From: an uncultured bacterium
GTDB lineage: Bacteria; Patescibacteriota; Saccharimonadia; Saccharimonadales; Saccharimonadaceae
Direction of reading: 5' to 3'
NCBI GenBank assembly: GCA_903832635.1
Contig: CAILCF010000005.1
Span: forward strand, 62,001 to 126,000
Length of the DNA: 64,000 bases
The notes under the pieces were generated by a model, which ran no database searches, was not told where the DNA came from, and saw nothing but the letters and a program-made list of their open reading frames with translations. A program made the position numbers and the translations under genes. Position 1 is the first letter of the stretch, and each line of letters starts with the position of its first letter. Below, in pieces: positions 16,360 through 23,950 of this stretch.

Positions 16360-16830
16360 CTAGTCAAGCATTTTTGACTTCTTATAAACACCATACCAAT
16401 AATTAAACATATCAATCTCTGATTTATTTGCTTTCGAAGTTTCTGAATCGATAAATGATCCGTCGGCAGAATAATTCATTCGAGTAATCCATTTGTTATC
16501 AAAGAACCAAAAATCATATTTATAATCATAATCATCTCTATTTGCAATGTGTATTTTTTCACCAGCTACAACACCTAGGTATGATCGTAGCTCGAAGTTT
16601 TCATAATTACTTAAGGGTTCAGATACTAGTCTTAGACGCTCCATAGACTTTCCATCAGAAGCATTTTTCAAAACAAGATTTGCCCAATCATTACCAAAAT
16701 TGTCTGGGATTTTACCGTATTTATTGAAATATATTAATGCATCAATTTCTTCCGCAACACGATATTGAGGCAAACCCTCTAACCGAAAAGCACTTTTCGT
16801 GAACGTCTCAAATGGATTGTTAATATCCAT
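16360..16830 (-). CDS. DUF6879-like protein
   Basis: 156 residues. AFRLEGLPQYRVAEEIDAL near the start, RLRLVSEPLSNYENFELRSY, GEKIHIA, and the late DFWFFDNKWITRMNYSADG follow the layout of DUF6879. I know that family mainly from Actinobacteria, where it often accompanies an HTH regulator. No HTH gene is adjacent here. TATTAT (16837-16842) ends six nucleotides before the ATG (leaderless). Transfer from an actinobacterial host is plausible, as Saccharibacteria live on Actinobacteria. Confidence 0.6.
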   Translation of the reverse strand: MDINNPFETFTKSAFRLEGLPQYRVAEEIDALIYFNKYGKIPDNFGNDWANLVLKNASDGKSMERLRLVSEPLSNYENFELRSYLGVVAGEKIHIANRDDYDYKYDFWFFDNKWITRMNYSADGSFIDSETSKANKSEIDMFNYWYGVYKKSKMLD

Positions 16831-16842
16831 TTTTTAATAATA

Positions 16843-17274
16843 TCAAAATTTGTTAATAAATCGTGAATTTATCTTTGTGTATTGGGATTTTACGACTAAA
16901 TACCAACCAGCAATAACCCAAAATAGGGCATATAATGAAATAATAATCCCAACGTTTAATGGAAAATCATGCATAACTGTACTCTTAAAAACAAACATTA
17001 ATAAACTTATCCCAGAAAATATACAAACAACCCCTAGAGCAAACTTTACAATATCCAATATCTTATTTGTACCTTTACGAGGATAAAAAATAAATATGCC
17101 ATAAATTACTAGACAAACCAATAGAATTAATAAATTTAATGACCAAACATTAATAAAATTTAAATCTAATATTGCCAAAACAAGAATGATTGATGATATT
17201 CTGATAATTAAATAATTTTCAGGGATTGTCCGTATATTACGTTTGACGGATCGTTCTTTTTTTCGTCTCTCCAC
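16843..17274 (-). CDS. Four-helix membrane protein, paralog B
   Basis: 143 residues, clearly homologous along its whole length to 15418-15828 (LNFINVW, IFYPRKG, KFALGVVCIFSGISLL, HDFPLNVGIIISLYALFW). The start is GTG at 17274 with TATACT (17281-17286) six nucleotides before it. The two paralogs and the genes between them look like a local duplication block next to the cassette region. Function unknown. Confidence 0.65.
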   Translation of the reverse strand: MERRKKERSVKRNIRTIPENYLIIRISSIILVLAILDLNFINVWSLNLLILLVCLVIYGIFIFYPRKGTNKILDIVKFALGVVCIFSGISLLMFVFKSTVMHDFPLNVGIIISLYALFWVIAGWYLVVKSQYTKINSRFINKF

Positions 17275-17311
17275 CTGATAAGTATATCATGGGTTTAATA
17301 TGTTTAAGCTT

Positions 17312-17347
17312 ATAAGCCCCTAGCGGATTATTTTAGAACTTTTTATA
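17312..17347 (+). repeat. tRNA-Trp-3'-end-like repeat, copy 1 (leftmost)
   Basis: Degenerate copy of the repeat that recurs to 27.4 kb: AAGCCCCTAGCGGATT followed by ATTTTAGAACTTTTT. It contains the stop codon of the DUF1801 gene, so the repeat supplies the last residues of that protein. Confidence 0.6.
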
Positions 17348-17718
17348 ATATTGCGCCAACCGCCGAGGCGATTATTATCGGCAACTGAGATTAACAAGCA
17401 TCTCAAGGCAGATTTATTGATATCAGCATCTTTATAGATTTGAATTGAACGTGCTGTTAAATTATCTTTTCCCTGATTAATGATATTCTCAGGATCATCA
17501 GCAATCGGATCATAGATAAATAAGTTAATATGGTCCTTTGTAGCTTGCAGAGCACAGACGTTGCCCTTATAGGTAAAATACGGACGATTAGACCTTTTTA
17601 TAGTCTCATCAATTTCTGGGATAGCATCGTGAATGATCTTTCTTAACATTGTACACATCTCACCTTGCCACTTAGGAAGTTTTGAAATATATTCGTCAAT
17701 TCTAGGGTCTTTACTCAT
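17320..17718 (-). CDS. DUF1801 (YdhG-like) protein
   Basis: 132 residues. The N-terminal IDEYISKLPKWQGEM and LRKIIHDAIPEIDETIK, the central CALQATKDHINLFIYD, and the late RCLLISVADNN match the DUF1801 fold, whose function is unknown. The last seven codons lie inside repeat copy 1. A weak -10 lies six or seven nucleotides before the ATG. Confidence 0.75.
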   Translation of the reverse strand: MSKDPRIDEYISKLPKWQGEMCTMLRKIIHDAIPEIDETIKRSNRPYFTYKGNVCALQATKDHINLFIYDPIADDPENIINQGKDNLTARSIQIYKDADINKSALRCLLISVADNNRLGGWRNIIKSSKIIR

Positions 17719-17754
17719 AATTCATATAATAACAAAAAAGCCTCGATTTCTCAT

Positions 17755-17813
17755 ACTGCTTATGCGTGGCGGGGGTACATGGACGATTACCAAACCTATT
17801 GTTGTATAACTGG
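17755..17813 (+). repeat. tRNA-Trp-3'-end-like repeat, copy 2
   Basis: TGGCGGGGGTACATGGACGA (from 17767), preceded by CATACTGCTTATGCG. The left part matches the flank of the real tRNA-Trp gene (CATACTACTTATGCT); by eye about 30 of 36 positions agree across the CCA end, acceptor stem and downstream flank. The Doc gene ends immediately to its right. Confidence 0.7.
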
Positions 17814-18233
17814 TTATTTATAGTCAATTAGGTTCTTTTCAACAAAGTCTTTCACTAACCCATACATGCCATGTCTTAGTTTAGGTGAGCTACCAGCCAC
17901 AACAACAGCTATATCATACATTTCCTCGTTGCTGGCGGACAGCCATTTATCGTTAAGGGATAAAAAGACTAATAACGAAGTAACGGCAATTCGCTTATTT
18001 CCGTTTATAAAAGGGTGGTTTTTGATTAGTAAATAAAATAAGATAGCGGCTTTATCTATTAAAGTTGGATAAAGATCTCGTCTTCCGAAAGTTTGAAAAA
18101 CCGACGCAAGACAACTTTCTAACTTGCCTGGATAACGACTTCCAAATTCCGGTATTGGTTCATCCCAGCTCATTTGTTTTTGAGCTAAGGCATGCGCAAG
18201 TTTTTCAACTTCATCGATTGTTATATTTTTCAT
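17814..18233 (-). CDS. doc: Doc/Fic-family toxin
   Basis: 139 residues with the Fic core HPFINGNKRIAVTSLLVFL near residue 75. HxFxxGNKR is present, with Asn where AMPylating Fic enzymes usually have Asp or Glu. The short all-helical form and the antitoxin gene directly upstream indicate a death-on-curing toxin, whose known E. coli phage P1 member phosphorylates EF-Tu. Its ATG overlaps the antitoxin stop by one base. It ends at the edge of repeat copy 2. Confidence 0.82.
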   Translation of the reverse strand: MKNITIDEVEKLAHALAQKQMSWDEPIPEFGSRYPGKLESCLASVFQTFGRRDLYPTLIDKAAILFYLLIKNHPFINGNKRIAVTSLLVFLSLNDKWLSASNEEMYDIAVVVAGSSPKLRHGMYGLVKDFVEKNLIDYK

Positions 18234-18493
18234 TATTCTTTACCGAGTTTTTTAAGTACTGGGGAGTATTCATCAATAACCCTTTTTACGGCTTTATCCA
18301 CAGCTTTTTCCTCTGTTGGTGTAATCTTAGTAAAGATACCCCCTAATGAGTTTTTATCGACAGCATATGATCGACCTATACGCGAAGCCTTAATTGCCCC
18401 ACTATTAATTAGTCTGACAATATGGATTCTTGAGTAGCCTAGTATATCGGCTGCTTCTTTAACGCTTATTAGATTGTTGTTGTTGTTATGCAT
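18233..18493 (-). CDS. Helix-turn-helix antitoxin of the Doc pair
   Basis: 86 residues: an excisionase/MerR-like HTH (LISVKEAADILGYSRIHIVR, recognition part INSGAIKASRIGR), then a helical tail (KAVKRVIDEYSPVLKKLGKE) of the sort that neutralises Doc. The start is ATG at 18493 with CAGGT upstream. The promoter is overlapped by two near-identical palindromes (18515-18560), so autorepression is likely. Confidence 0.8.
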   Translation of the reverse strand: MHNNNNNLISVKEAADILGYSRIHIVRLINSGAIKASRIGRSYAVDKNSLGGIFTKITPTEEKAVDKAVKRVIDEYSPVLKKLGKE

Positions 18494-18514
18494 TTTGTTA
18501 CCTGATTTTAGTTG

Positions 18515-18560
18515 ATGTTACTATTGTAACATAAGACAATTTGATGTTACAATAGTTACA
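18515..18560 (-). promoter_or_regulatory. Promoter with twin operator palindromes for the toxin-antitoxin operon
   Basis: Two related palindromes: ATGTTACTATTGTAACAT (18515-18532, perfect arms) and TGTTACAATAGTTACA (18545-18560, one mismatch). Their centres are 29 bp apart, close to three helical turns. On the minus strand they contain TTGTAA and TACAAT 18 nt apart, a plausible -35/-10 pair, so a bound repressor would cover both boxes. Confidence 0.7.
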
Positions 18561-18617
18561 GCAATATAAAATTATTGCAAATGTTAATTTTTTGTAATAA
18601 ATATTACATTCGTCAAT

Positions 18618-18766
18618 AGGGGCACATGGAATAGAACTCTTTTTACAGAGTTAGTTTTGACAAAAAAAATTTAATTGAATTACAACCGAAATAATCGAAC
18701 CGATTTAACTCTGTTATTTTCAATCTGTTCTGCTTGGCAGCTCCTAGTGGGCGCACTTCGCAACTT
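18618..18766 (+). repeat. tRNA-Trp-like repeat copies 3 and 4 with conserved non-coding core
   Basis: The left end AGGGGCACATGGAATAGAAC matches the 3' end of tRNA-Trp at 18 of 20 positions, the best match in the array. The right end TGGCAGCTCCTAGTGG (18735-18750) is a degenerate copy. Between them lies a core with inverted arms CAGAGTTA and TAACTCTG, also found in altered form at 23748-23895. No gene is seen here. Confidence 0.65.
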
Positions 18767-18790
18767 AATGTTAATTAGCTGATTCCGGGG

Positions 18791-19240
18791 TTATATAATG
18801 AATAAATAGTGTATTTTTGGCGTTCTACAGAGACCACTTAAGCCCGGATTCATATTGCCTTCTATTAATTGATCGGCATTCTTGACATCATTCAGTGAGC
18901 CACCAAAAATTAAGTCATGCCGTACGGTTTCTATAGATACACCACTGCGCATGATACATCCTTTTGTCTGGAAAGATTCAATTGGAATATACATTGCAGC
19001 TAAAATTATTACTAGGACCGATATTAACCAAATAGTTATCTTTATTTGGCCACCATGTCTTTTTATTGATTTTATAAATTTCACACTATATATACCTAAT
19101 GCAGTAAGACCGATAATAATAGCCCATATTATGTAATTAATTGTGATTAAACCGAAATAATAAAATAAACAAAAAATAACTATAACTACAGAGACAATAA
19201 TAGCGATTAAATATGTGTTTTTAATCTGTTTTGGTTTCAT
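18791..19240 (-). CDS. Membrane protein, unknown function
   Basis: 149 residues: three membrane helices (about 10-30, 35-55, 68-88), then a 60-residue outside tail with two cysteines. No family recognised. TAGAAT (19247-19252) ends six nucleotides before the ATG (leaderless). It ends 24 bp to the right of repeat copy 4 and is the only gene of its cassette. Confidence 0.55.
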   Translation of the reverse strand: MKPKQIKNTYLIAIIVSVVIVIFCLFYYFGLITINYIIWAIIIGLTALGIYSVKFIKSIKRHGGQIKITIWLISVLVIILAAMYIPIESFQTKGCIMRSGVSIETVRHDLIFGGSLNDVKNADQLIEGNMNPGLSGLCRTPKIHYLFII

Positions 19241-19288
19241 AAATTAATTCTATCATATAAACTTAGAAATGCATGATAAGCATAAGCG

Positions 19289-19322
19289 TGGCAGCCCCTA
19301 GTGGATGATTTTAGAACTTTTG
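19289..19322 (+). repeat. tRNA-Trp-3'-end-like repeat, copy 5
   Basis: TGGCAGCCCCTAGTGGATGA then TTTTAGAACTTTTG, preceded by ATAAGCATAAGCG as in other copies. It separates two single-gene units. Confidence 0.65.
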
Positions 19323-19340
19323 TACTCGAATTTGAATATA

Positions 19341-19880
19341 CTAAAGTTTTCTAATACCTTCTTCGCATTTTTGCCCTAATCCTTTTAAATTAGCTGGTGC
19401 GGTAGCCAAAGCAATACCGGACGCAATTGCGCCTGAGATATGTGTAAGTTTTTCATTACCAGTAGTTGCACATATAGCAAAAGCCGCTGTTGCAAGATTG
19501 GTTGCTTTTTGATACCTTTGACCCTTAGTTGCCTCCCCCGTCTCAACTAAATGAAAAGCGTTCATACCTCCGACTGCGGCAGCTCTTGCAGTTAGAATGC
19601 TAACGTAGGGTCTTGCTGCGGGGTACTTTTTAATAACCTCTAGAACAACTCTACCCATAGAAATATGGTCAACGACTCCATCCGCGATTCTCCTGTTTGG
19701 AGTATCCAAGTCAAACTTTCTTAGTACTTCTCCATCCATAATGTCTGCAGCAATAAAGGCAGCCATATCTAAATATATTGGCTTCTCGTTTTTTACGTGT
19801 CGAGCCATAATCTCAGCTATCCCTAATCGAGCAGTCGTAATAGCAATGCCGACGGCCTCACCGCCTTTTATCTTAGTCAT
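19341..19880 (-). CDS. CDP-alcohol phosphatidyltransferase-like protein
   Basis: 179 residues. ADIMDGEVLRKFDLDTPNRR followed by IADGVVDHIS fits the CDP-alcohol phosphotransferase signature DxxDGxxAR...GxxxDxxxD, with Leu for Ala and Arg for Gly. A later TKGQRYQKATNLATAAFAI resembles the second conserved region. All four aspartates are present. The membrane helices are weak compared with true family members, so it may be a diverged or truncated form; lipid synthesis activity is not certain. TATCAT (19887-19892) ends six nucleotides before the ATG. Confidence 0.5.
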   Translation of the reverse strand: MTKIKGGEAVGIAITTARLGIAEIMARHVKNEKPIYLDMAAFIAADIMDGEVLRKFDLDTPNRRIADGVVDHISMGRVVLEVIKKYPAARPYVSILTARAAAVGGMNAFHLVETGEATKGQRYQKATNLATAAFAICATTGNEKLTHISGAIASGIALATAPANLKGLGQKCEEGIRKL

Positions 19881-19926
19881 TCATTTATGATAGTTTTAAA
19901 TACACATCAAGAGCAAGCATAAACAA

Positions 19927-19949
19927 AAAGACTCAGAAACTGAGTCTTT
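19927..19949 (-). terminator. Terminator hairpin beside repeat copy 6
   Basis: AAAGACTCAG pairs with CTGAGTCTTT (10 bp, 3-nt loop) with Ts following on the minus strand. It insulates the 19341-19880 gene from leftward transcription crossing the repeat, like the hairpin just past tRNA-Trp. Confidence 0.7.
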
Positions 19950-19964
19950 GCTTAAATATAAGTG

Positions 19965-20024
19965 TGGCAGGGGCTTGTGGACGATTACAGAACTTTTTGT
20001 GGTATAACTAGTTTTTCTAAGGAG
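19965..20024 (+). repeat. tRNA-Trp-like repeat, copy 6, carrying a promoter
   Basis: TGGCAGGGGCTTGTGGACGA, then ATTACAGAACTTTTTGTGG, TATAACTAG and AAGGAG. The extended -10 (TGG-TATAAC, about 20000) and the ribosome site for the PLD-like gene lie inside the repeated unit. Copy 7 at 21174 is nearly the same. Confidence 0.75.
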
Positions 20025-20031
20025 AAGGGTG

Positions 20032-20502
20032 ATGTTAACAAAGAGGAGTAGACGTTCTCGTGAATTAACGTCGTTAAAACTATATGACCAAAATGGGTTT
20101 TATAAGGCTTTTATTAAGGATTTAAACAAAGCTAAGAGTAGAGTTATCATCGAAAGTCCGTTTTTAACGAAAAAGCGCGTCACTTCCCTGCTCCCAACAC
20201 TAGAAAAAATGGTAAATGGAAACATTAAAGTCATAGTCAATACCAAACCACTTGATGAACATAGTTCAGAATTATACGATCAGGCTTTTTGGTCTATAGC
20301 CAAGCTTCAATGTATCGGCGTTCTAGTGTTATTTACTACCGGTCATCATAGAAAATTAGCGATTATAGACAATGAAATATTGTGGGAAGGAAGTCTTAAT
20401 ATTTTATCTCAAAACAAAAGCTGCGAATTGATGCGCCGTACACAATCTAGGAACTTAGTCAAACAGATGCTTCGGTTTACTGGCCTTATGAAATGGTGTT
20501 AA
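20032..20502 (+). CDS. PLD-like protein A, single HKD motif
   Basis: 156 residues. HHRKLAIIDNEILWEGSLN carries the HxKx4D...GSxN motif of the phospholipase D/nuclease superfamily. One motif per chain means it would act as a dimer, as in Nuc-type nucleases. The N-terminus VIIESPFLTKKRVTSLLP also fits PLDc_2 domains. ATG at 20032 has GGAG seven nucleotides upstream; an adjacent GTG at 20029 is less likely. A close paralog lies at 21241. The substrate (nucleic acid or lipid) is unknown. Confidence 0.75.
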   Translation: MLTKRSRRSRELTSLKLYDQNGFYKAFIKDLNKAKSRVIIESPFLTKKRVTSLLPTLEKMVNGNIKVIVNTKPLDEHSSELYDQAFWSIAKLQCIGVLVLFTTGHHRKLAIIDNEILWEGSLNILSQNKSCELMRRTQSRNLVKQMLRFTGLMKWC

Positions 20503-20593
20503 AGATAAAACAAAACAACACGTAATGCTGAAGTTATTTGAAGTGTTACAGTAAAGTTTTCGTTCGAGTATATATATTTCTTAAATTGTTTGC

Positions 20594-21136
20594 TTAAACA
20601 ATACCGTAACGTATAAGTGCCTCACCTAAAACATCTAGTCCGCTATAGCCTCTTATATCGGCATAAGCTACAGGTCGTAAGGCTTTATCGATTATATTGG
20701 GGACTTTATGGTCCGTCTCACCAATACTAACGTATTTTCCTTCAGCCTCTGTCCCTTCCAGCCGTTGGACTTTTGACTCCCAATTGAGGCTTAAGGATCG
20801 AAGGTCTTCGAGTAGCACAATCCCATCACTTCCAAAGGAAGAATCACGGCGATCTTCGTAATCTTTGAGTACCCAGCCTCTACCAATCAGGTGCTTCTCG
20901 TAACTTCCTCTACTATAACGGCGATCGATAGGGGGTATATAACTGGTATAGATAACATCAACTTGAGGTATTTCGTGATCGCGCATTATTTCTATAAACT
21001 GCGAAGCTCGTTCATCAGATTGCTTTTTTAGAATATCCAATTCGGCTTGTCTTTGTCTTTCTTCCTCTTGTTTTTTTGATTCAACTTCATTTCTAATAGA
21101 CTTTAAAGTGTTTGCGTGACCCAATAAATCTTCCAT
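20594..21136 (-). CDS. Coiled-coil hypothetical protein
   Basis: 180 residues: an N-terminal coiled coil (about 10-55, rich in Glu/Lys/Gln) and an unrecognised C-terminal domain. The frame opens at 21157, but TTGACA (21166-21171) with an AATTAT box six nucleotides before the ATG at 21136 makes the shorter start likelier. The -35 lies against repeat copy 7. It is opposite in direction to the PLD-like gene that shares its cassette. Confidence 0.55.
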   Translation of the reverse strand: MEDLLGHANTLKSIRNEVESKKQEEERQRQAELDILKKQSDERASQFIEIMRDHEIPQVDVIYTSYIPPIDRRYSRGSYEKHLIGRGWVLKDYEDRRDSSFGSDGIVLLEDLRSLSLNWESKVQRLEGTEAEGKYVSIGETDHKVPNIIDKALRPVAYADIRGYSGLDVLGEALIRYGIV

Positions 21137-21173
21137 AGGTATATAATTACATATCATAGTTAATTTGTCAATC

Positions 21174-21233
21174 TGGCAGGGGCTCAGGGACGATTACAGA
21201 ACTTTTTGTGGTATAACTAGCTTTTCTAAGGAG
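21174..21233 (+). repeat. tRNA-Trp-like repeat, copy 7, carrying a promoter
   Basis: TGGCAGGGGCTCAGGGACGA with the same promoter and ribosome-site extension as copy 6, in front of the second PLD-like gene. Confidence 0.75.
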
Positions 21234-21240
21234 AAGAGAG

Positions 21241-21711
21241 ATGTTGCTAAAGAGGAATAAGCACTCTAGTGATCTAGTAACATCTAAACTATATGACCAG
21301 GATGGGTTCTATAAGGCTTTTACTAAAGATTTGAATAAGTCTAGGAGTAGAGTTATCATCGAAAGCCCATTTCTAACAAGAAAACGGGTCACTTCCCTGC
21401 TTCCAACGGTAGAGAAACTGATAAATAATAACGTTAAAGTCATAGTTAATACCAAACCACTTGATGAACAGAGCCCGGAACTATACAACCAAGCTTATTG
21501 GTCTATTGCTAAGCTACAAAGTATGGGTGTACTAGTTCTCTTTACAGCCGGACACCACAGGAAATTGGCAACAATAGATGATGGAATACTATGGGAAGGC
21601 AGTCTTAATATCCTATCTCAAAATGATAGCTACGAAATCATGAGACGGATTGTATCGATTAATGTGGTGGAAGAAATGTTACGATTTACCACTATTAAGA
21701 AATGGTGTTGA
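21241..21711 (+). CDS. PLD-like protein B, single HKD motif
   Basis: 156 residues, roughly 70 percent identical by eye to the protein at 20032, with HHRKLATIDDGILWEGSLN intact. The repeat in front is duplicated with it, so repeat plus gene behaved as one unit. Divergence is spread over the length, so the duplication is not very recent. GGAG lies six nucleotides before the ATG. Confidence 0.75.
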   Translation: MLLKRNKHSSDLVTSKLYDQDGFYKAFTKDLNKSRSRVIIESPFLTRKRVTSLLPTVEKLINNNVKVIVNTKPLDEQSPELYNQAYWSIAKLQSMGVLVLFTAGHHRKLATIDDGILWEGSLNILSQNDSYEIMRRIVSINVVEEMLRFTTIKKWC

Positions 21712-21810
21712 AATGAGATAAACCACATCCGGACTTAACTATTGCGCTTTAATAAGTGCATGATATATAGTTACTCTAGTATTACCGAAAGACAAACAGA
21801 GGGAAATATA

Positions 21811-22956
21811 TTGAAACCATTTTCTGCCCTAAAATTCTTTAAAGAGAACAAACGAAAAGGCTTAATGACCTTTATCGTATTAATTTTGTCAATTTGCGCC
21901 ATTTCACTAATAACCGTCATGATTAATTCAATTCACGAGTCTTTTGATGTGTATACGCAACCTCTCACCAAATATTCGCTTGTTGCGGGCTCCACGAGCG
22001 ATTTATATTTGAACCAATCGGTTGTAGATAAGTTAAAATCTGATACTGATATTGAACGGCTAATCCCCTGTGACACCGACGGGATTAACACCAACTTCTC
22101 AATTGGCGGTAGTGCAGTAGTCGGTACATTTGCAAACGTTTCCAACTTAAAATATTTACTAGGCAAGTTTAATGACGTGGTCAAAGAGGGACGCTTGCCT
22201 AAAAATAATACAGACGAAATCGCCGTGCACCAACGGATAATGTTAAATAAAAATTGGAAGCTCGAACAAATTGTTGGCAATAAAGTTGACTCTAAGGAAT
22301 TTTTGTCGGGTTCGTATAAAATTGTCGGAGTGTTGGACGGTCCTGCTATTACCTTCGTCGGTACTCAATCAAACCGCGAAAAGCAGTACATAAAAAACGG
22401 ACTAGATATAACAAAACCTATAGAATACGCGGTATTTGCAAAACCCGGTAAATTTGATGCGGTGAATAAAACACTTGAATCTATAAATGTAAATGATGCC
22501 ACTGTTTCCGACTTTAATACTATTATTACGCAGAGTAACGACAGTTTCGCGTCCATAAATACTACTTTAATAGGAGTAATTTTGGCTGTAACGATCATAT
22601 TATCGATATCAATCAGCTCGCTAATGTATCTAATATACCTGCAGCGTTCAGACGAATTCGGCATTCTTTTAGCTATGGGATACCGTAAGAGTTTTATTTA
22701 TCGTCTGATTCTTAAAGAAATCCTTTTTCTAAACATCATAAGTTGGGCAATCGGATTTTTGCTGGCATATCTGCTCATATACCTATTAAACTACTTCGTT
22801 TATAACCCGCAAGGCAGCGTTCTTAACTTCTTTAGCGTGAATGTTTTTGAAAATACACTATGCATACCGATAGTCGCAACTATATTTAGCATATTACCAA
22901 TCCTTTCAAAAATGCGAAAGCAAGATCCAATCACTATTATCGAGAGGCGCGACTAA
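21811..22956 (+). CDS. MacB/FtsX-like ABC transporter permease
   Basis: 381 residues: one N-terminal membrane helix, a long outside domain (about 45-260), then three C-terminal helices with the FtsX core (YLIYLQRSDEFGILLAMGYRK), the type VII ABC layout used by MacB and LolCE. The frame is open from 21742, but GAGGG sits seven nucleotides before TTG at 21811, which gives MKPFSALKFF, the usual family start. It is coupled to the ATPase 1 bp downstream. Likely mechanotransmission or peptide/lipoprotein export. Confidence 0.8.
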   Translation: MKPFSALKFFKENKRKGLMTFIVLILSICAISLITVMINSIHESFDVYTQPLTKYSLVAGSTSDLYLNQSVVDKLKSDTDIERLIPCDTDGINTNFSIGGSAVVGTFANVSNLKYLLGKFNDVVKEGRLPKNNTDEIAVHQRIMLNKNWKLEQIVGNKVDSKEFLSGSYKIVGVLDGPAITFVGTQSNREKQYIKNGLDITKPIEYAVFAKPGKFDAVNKTLESINVNDATVSDFNTIITQSNDSFASINTTLIGVILAVTIILSISISSLMYLIYLQRSDEFGILLAMGYRKSFIYRLILKEILFLNIISWAIGFLLAYLLIYLLNYFVYNPQGSVLNFFSVNVFENTLCIPIVATIFSILPILSKMRKQDPITIIERRD

Positions 22957-22957
22957 A

Positions 22958-23653
22958 ATGATTGAATGTAAAAATCTTACACTCAGCTATAAAGACGGCA
23001 ATAGAGAGAATCTCGTCTTAGATAATGTTGACATGCAGATAAATAATAACGAGACAATTGTATTGCTTGGACCATCCGGCAGTGGCAAAAGTTCATTAAT
23101 CTATCTTTTGTCCGGCTTGAAGAATCCTACGTTCGGGCAAATCATGTATGACGGGGTGGATATTGAAAAGTATAATTCAAAACAATTTTCAGATCTGCGT
23201 CGTAAAAAATTTGGTTACATATTCCAACAGCATTTTTTGGTACCATATTTAAAAGTTATCGAAAACGTGCTTGTCGGAGCGCCAAAGATGAGCAATACAT
23301 ACCGAGTTAAAGCGCAACAGCTACTTCATGAACTTGGCATCGATCAATACATGAATAAGAGAATTTTTGAACTTTCGGGTGGTGAACGTCAACGAGTAGC
23401 AATCGCGAGGGCGCTCATATCAGAACCGGACATTATTTTTGCTGATGAGCCTACTGCATCCCTCGACCACAACACGGCCGTAGAAATTTTAAAGTTGATT
23501 AAAAAATATAAAGAATCAACCACACTAATAATCGCTACACACGATACATCAATACTTGACGGCAATGAGTCGATCGTGAGGATCGAACACGGCAAGGTTA
23601 TAAGAGATAATAATGCCGAAAGTCTAAGCACCTTAAAAAACCAGACGAGTTAG
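22958..23653 (+). CDS. MacB/LolD-like ABC ATPase
   Basis: 231 residues with Walker A GPSGSGKSS, Q-loop YIFQQHFLVPY, signature ELSGGERQRVAIARA, Walker B IIFADEPTASLD and H-loop ATHDTS. It partners the permease at 21811-22956. A second, distinct pair of the same class lies at 27451-29339. Confidence 0.9.
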   Translation: MIECKNLTLSYKDGNRENLVLDNVDMQINNNETIVLLGPSGSGKSSLIYLLSGLKNPTFGQIMYDGVDIEKYNSKQFSDLRRKKFGYIFQQHFLVPYLKVIENVLVGAPKMSNTYRVKAQQLLHELGIDQYMNKRIFELSGGERQRVAIARALISEPDIIFADEPTASLDHNTAVEILKLIKKYKESTTLIIATHDTSILDGNESIVRIEHGKVIRDNNAESLSTLKNQTS

Positions 23654-23747
23654 ACTCTTTCAAAGTCCTTCACAACAAAACAAAAATTATTACTTTGCTC
23701 AAACATTCTTATTATCAGTCGTGCAAGTATATTCACAATCAGTCAAG

Positions 23748-23920
23748 AGGGGTACCGGGACAGCCGAACTTATTTAACAGAGAAGGTTTGACAAAATTAA
23801 AACAGATTAGTTCGTATTCGAAATAGTAGAACCAATTCTAATCTATTATTTTCATATTGTCCTGTTTGGCAGGGGCTCGTGGACGACTACAGAACCTATT
23901 GTGGTATAACTAGTTTTTCT
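23748..23920 (+). repeat. tRNA-Trp-like repeat copies 8 and 9 with conserved non-coding core
   Basis: Left end AGGGGTACCGGGACAGCCGA (23748), right end TGGCAGGGGCTCGTGGACGA (23867) followed by CTACAGAACC and TATAACTAG. The intervening core is related to 18640-18734 (shared GTTTGACAAAA and TATTTTCAT...CTGT-TGGCAG, inverted arms AGATTAG and CTAATCT). The copy-9 promoter now points at no rightward gene. Confidence 0.65.
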
Positions 23921-23950
23921 AAAATGATAGAAAATGGTAAATACTAAGCA

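Noticed and set aside
18065-18437. Rightward ORFs opposite the toxin-antitoxin genes
   Set aside because: Shadow frames of the Doc and HTH genes with no start signals.
23867-23940. Full tRNA-like fold in the array repeats
   Set aside because: Only the acceptor/CCA part and part of the T arm resemble tRNA-Trp; a T stem cannot be formed, so they are not tRNA pseudogenes of full length.
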